A stretch of 20,891 nt of DNA from Pleurobrachia bachei (taxonomy: Eukaryota > Ctenophora > Tentaculata > Cydippida > Pleurobrachiidae): positions 22,492-43,382 of the forward strand of contig AVPN01000349.1 of the NCBI GenBank assembly GCA_000695325.1. Direction: 5' to 3'. A program made the translations under genes and the position numbers. Below the pieces are notes generated by a model. It did not search any database. It had not been told where the DNA came from and saw only the letters and a program-made list of their open reading frames with translations. Positions 18,701 to 20,891 of this stretch are shown here, piece after piece; the stretch's first letter is position 1; each line of letters begins with the position of its first letter.

Positions 18701-19064
18701 ATTGGGGACTGCCATAGCAACCGCTCTACCCGCATCAATAGGTAACAATATCTCCTTATTTGGGTATTTCTTTCGCCAATTTGGGCATTTCTTTCTCTAA
18801 TTTGGGCATTTGAAGGTTTAACTAACAGTATTGTGTTCTCTAGGTTCAACAGCCCTGATTCTACTCCCTGCCTTTATATCCCACCCTCTACAAATGTTTC
18901 TTGATTCCTTCCTGGTGGCGCCTCTGAGGAACTCAACTCTCTTCCCTATTGTCTCTCGGCCCCGTTGCTGCGATATAAAATCTGATGAAGTGCAGGGTGG
19001 TAATAAGGAGGAATCGATGGGTCTGGCGGATCATCCTGTCACTTTAGAAGTTTCAGATAAATGA
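15784..19064 (+). CDS. SLC10A7-like (sodium/bile acid cotransporter 7 type) membrane protein, 5' end not found
   Basis: Exons: about 15784-15852, 17234-17352, 17555-17792, 17935-18006, 18080-18230, 18407-18505, 18653-18741 and 18844-19064, all phase-consistent. The junction of the first two gives IIFLFTGLKLKTEELRQGLK, matching the FFNSGLSLKTEEL hallmark of SLC10A7. Later matches: LWNCLPCTIATGIVMVT (C-M-PPP helix), FTTSQILNLL...PLIVG, YKRPIGLGQNTG, WKDLGILIVLCVLAHLLMLL, VSQKTLVLGTAIATALPAS, and LLPAFISHPLQMFLDSFLVA. These give at least eight hydrophobic segments; the hydrophilic tail ends at TGA 19062-19064. In vertebrates SLC10A7 acts in the Golgi/secretory pathway and affects calcium and glycosylation; transport by this one is not shown. 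The exon for the first helix and the ATG were not found between 15392 and 15783. The first acceptor (GTTCCAG) is a guess. It may lie further upstream, or the gene may be 5'-truncated. Confidence 0.87.
15923..17098. mobile_element. Inverted-repeat element inside the SLC10A7-like intron
   Basis: AAATGACTAAGGCGGTTC (15923-15940) recurs exactly in reverse complement at 17081-17098, enclosing 1176 bp. The interior has no transposase frame. It holds a purine-rich GA tract (about 16410-16570), a G-run (16651-16659) and a long hairpin (16923-16986). No clean target-site duplication was seen. It occupies most of the 1.38-kb intron between the first two recognisable exons, so it is probably a non-autonomous DNA transposon. 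Confidence 0.7.
16923..16986. repeat. Long hairpin with TGAGTCA in the stem
   Basis: Perfect 17-bp arms (16934-16950 and 16959-16975; GAGGGTGAGTCAGATTT and its complement) with an 8-nt loop. A 3-nt mismatch separates these from a further 8-bp stem (TTTAGTAG with CTACTAAA). Each arm contains an AP-1-like TGAGTCA/TGACTCA. It lies near the right end of the 15923-17098 element. Confidence 0.85.
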
Positions 19065-19072
19065 TGGCAGAA

Positions 19073-19078
19073 AATAAA
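19073..19078 (+). terminator. Polyadenylation signal of the SLC10A7-like gene
   Basis: AATAAA occurs 9 nt after the TGA stop, in AAAATAAAAC, with a T-rich stretch (CAATTTTTGTCTTGC) downstream. This would give a very short 3' UTR. Confidence 0.55.
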
Positions 19079-19339
19079 ACTTTGCATGAACAATTTTTGT
19101 CTTGCTCTTCCCTCTCTCACCGCACCCTGTGAACATTTAAACTTAACAATTCAGATTTATTTTACTTAAATATGATGGCATGGGGTTACTTTTCTATAAT
19201 GTTATGAGTTTTTAATGTTAATGTGTTTGTTTTGATCCTTTCACAAAAATATGATTTTGATGACTTGTCCGAACTACTCGCGGTATACCGAGGTGAAATA
19301 TTGTAATTCCCTTTGTGGTATATTGGGGGATAATTAGGT

Positions 19340-19715
19340 ATGAGTGTATCCATATTGTACTTTACTACACTCTCTATATTTCAAGGAAGCAGTTTGATGA
19401 GGTTCAGAAAAGGGAAATTTCAGGCAGAGGGAGAATTACAATCTCGCAGAGATAAAACGAAAGAAGCTAACAGCAAGCATGAAGATTGGGAGACTTGTTT
19501 CAATTTCAAACACCCGTCCTCAGGTGAGTTGAATCCTTCTCTTTTCCCTTCTTATGCGAGCCAATTTGACGAAGCACCACTAAAATCTCCATAACTAACA
19601 CTTATCACTCCATCAGAAATCCTGCGGTGCACTGGTAATTGTTTTGGACCTGGATCTAACGGATGTGAAGGTAAATCCTGTTCGATGTTAAACAAAAAGC
19701 GACCGGATTAAAAAG
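19340..19715 (+). CDS. Doubtful small gene with a Cys-rich C-terminus
   Basis: Exon 1 would be 19340-19523 (ATG, a charged FRKGKFQAEGELQSRRD region, HEDWETCFNFKHPSSG, donor GTGAGT). Exon 2 starts at 19617 after CATCAG and reads EILRCTGNCFGPGSNGCE. If the GTAAAT at 19671 is not used, it continues GKSCSMLNKKRPD to a stop near 19713-19715. If it is used, splicing to 19891 gives a stop after four residues. The C-x3-C-x7-C-x4-C spacing with GPG recalls furin-like cysteine repeats, but one unit is weak evidence. There is no signal peptide. It could be chance, or part of a gene with other exons outside my reading. Confidence 0.25.
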
Positions 19716-20288
19716 AGCTTCCCAGACACAGCCCTTAAAATTTAACATGTATGTAGCGCGCGAATGCAAATGGGCTATAAAGCTCGCGCGAACGTATTCT
19801 CGTGTGTTCTACCGCCTCTCTTATTCACAGAATGCATAATAATTTCGTTTCCTGGCTCACGTCTTTTCAACATCTCTGATCTCTTTTCAGTAGATTTTAC
19901 CTAAATTGGTCAAGACAGGAAACCACTAGGTACTGGACAAACAAATACCATAATCTGACTACTGCAACTGTACCAGGTAATTCATTTCATAATTGGTGGT
20001 GCATTATTGGGGTGTCTGTTGAGTAAGGTGTTCTGTTGTGATATTACTGCTGTTTGATCGATTGTATTCAGTCCGTATTGACGGACCGAATATAATCATT
20101 TAACCAGACATCTCAGTGACTGTCTATGGTACTCCTATTCGACCTTTATTTAAAGTTTGGGAGAAGTGGGCCGGTGATGATAGTACTGGTCAAGTTGATC
20201 ATAGTTTGTGGATTTAAGGGCAGATCGATCGAATGATGGTGCTTTGATTGTATTTTGTAAGTGCTGCGATTCTTAACAACTTGTTGCT

Positions 20289-20315
20289 TTGGATACTTGT
20301 TCGACAAGTATCCAA
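20289..20315. repeat. Perfect 12-bp hairpin, 3-nt loop
   Basis: TTGGATACTTGT, TCG, ACAAGTATCCAA. The arms are perfect, with only weak pairing outside. It is too short and too tightly looped for a standard microRNA precursor; probably a transposon footprint or a chance palindrome. Confidence 0.8.
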
Positions 20316-20589
20316 GGCATTGTTATCCTGCAGCACTGTCGACTGTTTGGAGAGGGCAGTCTTTTGTGACAAGCAAATATCGCCTCAAACGCTGAAAGGA
20401 TGATAGAGGTTTTGTGTCTTCTTTTGTGTCTTCCCCATCATAGAAGTTTTGTTATCCATATCCAAAAATATTGTGCTCTACTTTCGACACAGTGCGGTGA
20501 CCGGTGCAGTCATATAATCTGTACCCAGGTATGGTCTCACCCAGGTTTCTTGGTCTCATCGCCTCTTAGTCTCAAATTGCTCGATATGG

Positions 20590-20612
20590 CTGTCAGAGCA
20601 TTGGCCTGACAG
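20590..20612. mobile_element. 23-bp palindromic element flanked by 8-bp direct repeats
   Basis: CTGTCAG, nine bases, CTGACAG, bounded on each side by CGATATGG (20582-20589 and 20613-20620). The inner 19-mer GTCAGAGCATTGGCCTGAC is also found at 10530 and 10572, with variants at 7564, 8524 (reverse) and 11560. The direct repeats look like an 8-bp target-site duplication, as made by hAT-type transposases. It could be a minimal element, or the joined ends left by an internal deletion. Confidence 0.6.
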
Positions 20613-20748
20613 CGATATGGTGTCCTGAACTCCAACCTAACTGCCTTCTAAGATCTTCCGGAACTCTCGAAAGTAATACATCTTCTCCAACCCCGTAATT
20701 GATATTTTAGGTAAGCGGTAAATGTTAACCAGATCTGAGAGAATTTCG

Positions 20749-20891
20749 CACGTTTTTGTCCATAACTCAGCCATTTCTTGACCAATTTGTAAAATCTTTG
20801 GCTCATTTGAAAGAGCTTAATGTCCTCTTTCCAACGAGCCCAAGATTTTGCAAATTGGTCAAGAAATGGCTGAGTTATGGACAAAAACGTG
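20749..20891. mobile_element. Long near-perfect palindrome (fold-back MITE) at the window edge
   Basis: 20749-20798 matches the reverse complement of 20842-20891 at 49 of 50 bases. The stem continues inward (CTTTGGCTCATTTGAAAGAG against CTTGGGCTCGTTGGAAAGAG), leaving a centre of only a few bases. The palindrome reaches the last base of the window, so its outer limit on the right is unknown. The open minus-strand frame across it is a by-product of the repeat. Confidence 0.9.

Larger units (their letters stand above)
19716..20748. other. Mostly gene-free stretch
   Basis: There is no exon I can support. 19905-19974 is open (NWSRQETTRYWTNKYHNLTT), followed by GTAATT, and could be an exon, but no acceptor joins it in phase to the preceding candidate. 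The stretch also contains a GC-rich CGCGCGAAT...GCTCGCGCGA pair (about 19757-19790), a perfect hairpin (20289-20315) and the tiny palindromic element at 20590-20612. Confidence 0.4.

Noticed and set aside
20648-20884. 78-codon minus-strand ORF at the window end
   Set aside because: It lies almost wholly in the long palindrome, which gives similar open frames on both strands.
1-20891. CRISPR arrays, tRNA or rRNA genes, bacterial operons
   Set aside because: No regularly spaced repeats with unique spacers were seen, no tRNA cloverleaf or rRNA core was recognised, and the genes are interrupted by spliceosomal introns.

Overview
The window looks like animal nuclear DNA. Genes are split by short GT-AG introns, the sequence is AT-rich, AATAAA signals follow stop codons, and small fold-back transposons are dense. 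The gene set (XBP1 with an IRE1-type intron, an FMR1/FXR homologue, a secreted alpha-carbonic anhydrase, an SLC10A7-like carrier) is metazoan. The compact genes and the divergence from vertebrate proteins suggest an early-branching invertebrate. A sponge is my best guess, but the window cannot prove it.

Layout: 1-315 (-) is the 3' end of a non-LTR retrotransposon reverse-transcriptase ORF, cut by the window edge. 872-2703 (+) is XBP1 in four exons; exon 3 carries two IRE1-type cleavage loops that bracket a 17-nt cytoplasmic intron. 2549-5339 is a 1.39-kb tandem duplication spanning the tail-to-tail 3' ends of XBP1 and the next gene, leaving one 3' fragment of each in the middle. 5177-7340 (-) is a seven-exon, probably GPI-anchored alpha-carbonic anhydrase. 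7341-12560 is mostly small inverted-repeat elements plus one orphan KH-like exon. 12561-14377 (-) is a short FMR1/FXR homologue that stops right after the KH0 region. Its start faces, across 393 bp, a small three-exon gene at 14771-15391 (+) with a mitochondrial-type N-terminus. 15784-19064 (+) is an SLC10A7-like carrier whose first exon(s) I cannot find and whose first recognisable intron contains an inverted-repeat element. 19065-20891 holds a doubtful small gene, a tiny palindromic element flanked by 8-bp direct repeats, and a long near-perfect palindrome at the window edge.

The genes do not form a pathway. XBP1 (ER stress), carbonic anhydrase (secretory/surface) and the SLC10A7-like carrier (secretory-pathway ion homeostasis in vertebrates) all touch the secretory system, but nothing in the sequence shows co-regulation. 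Exon phases were checked by hand: XBP1, carbonic anhydrase, FMR1-like and the small gene each close to a multiple of three, and the SLC10A7-like exons are phase-consistent. Homology calls come from motif recognition, not database searches.
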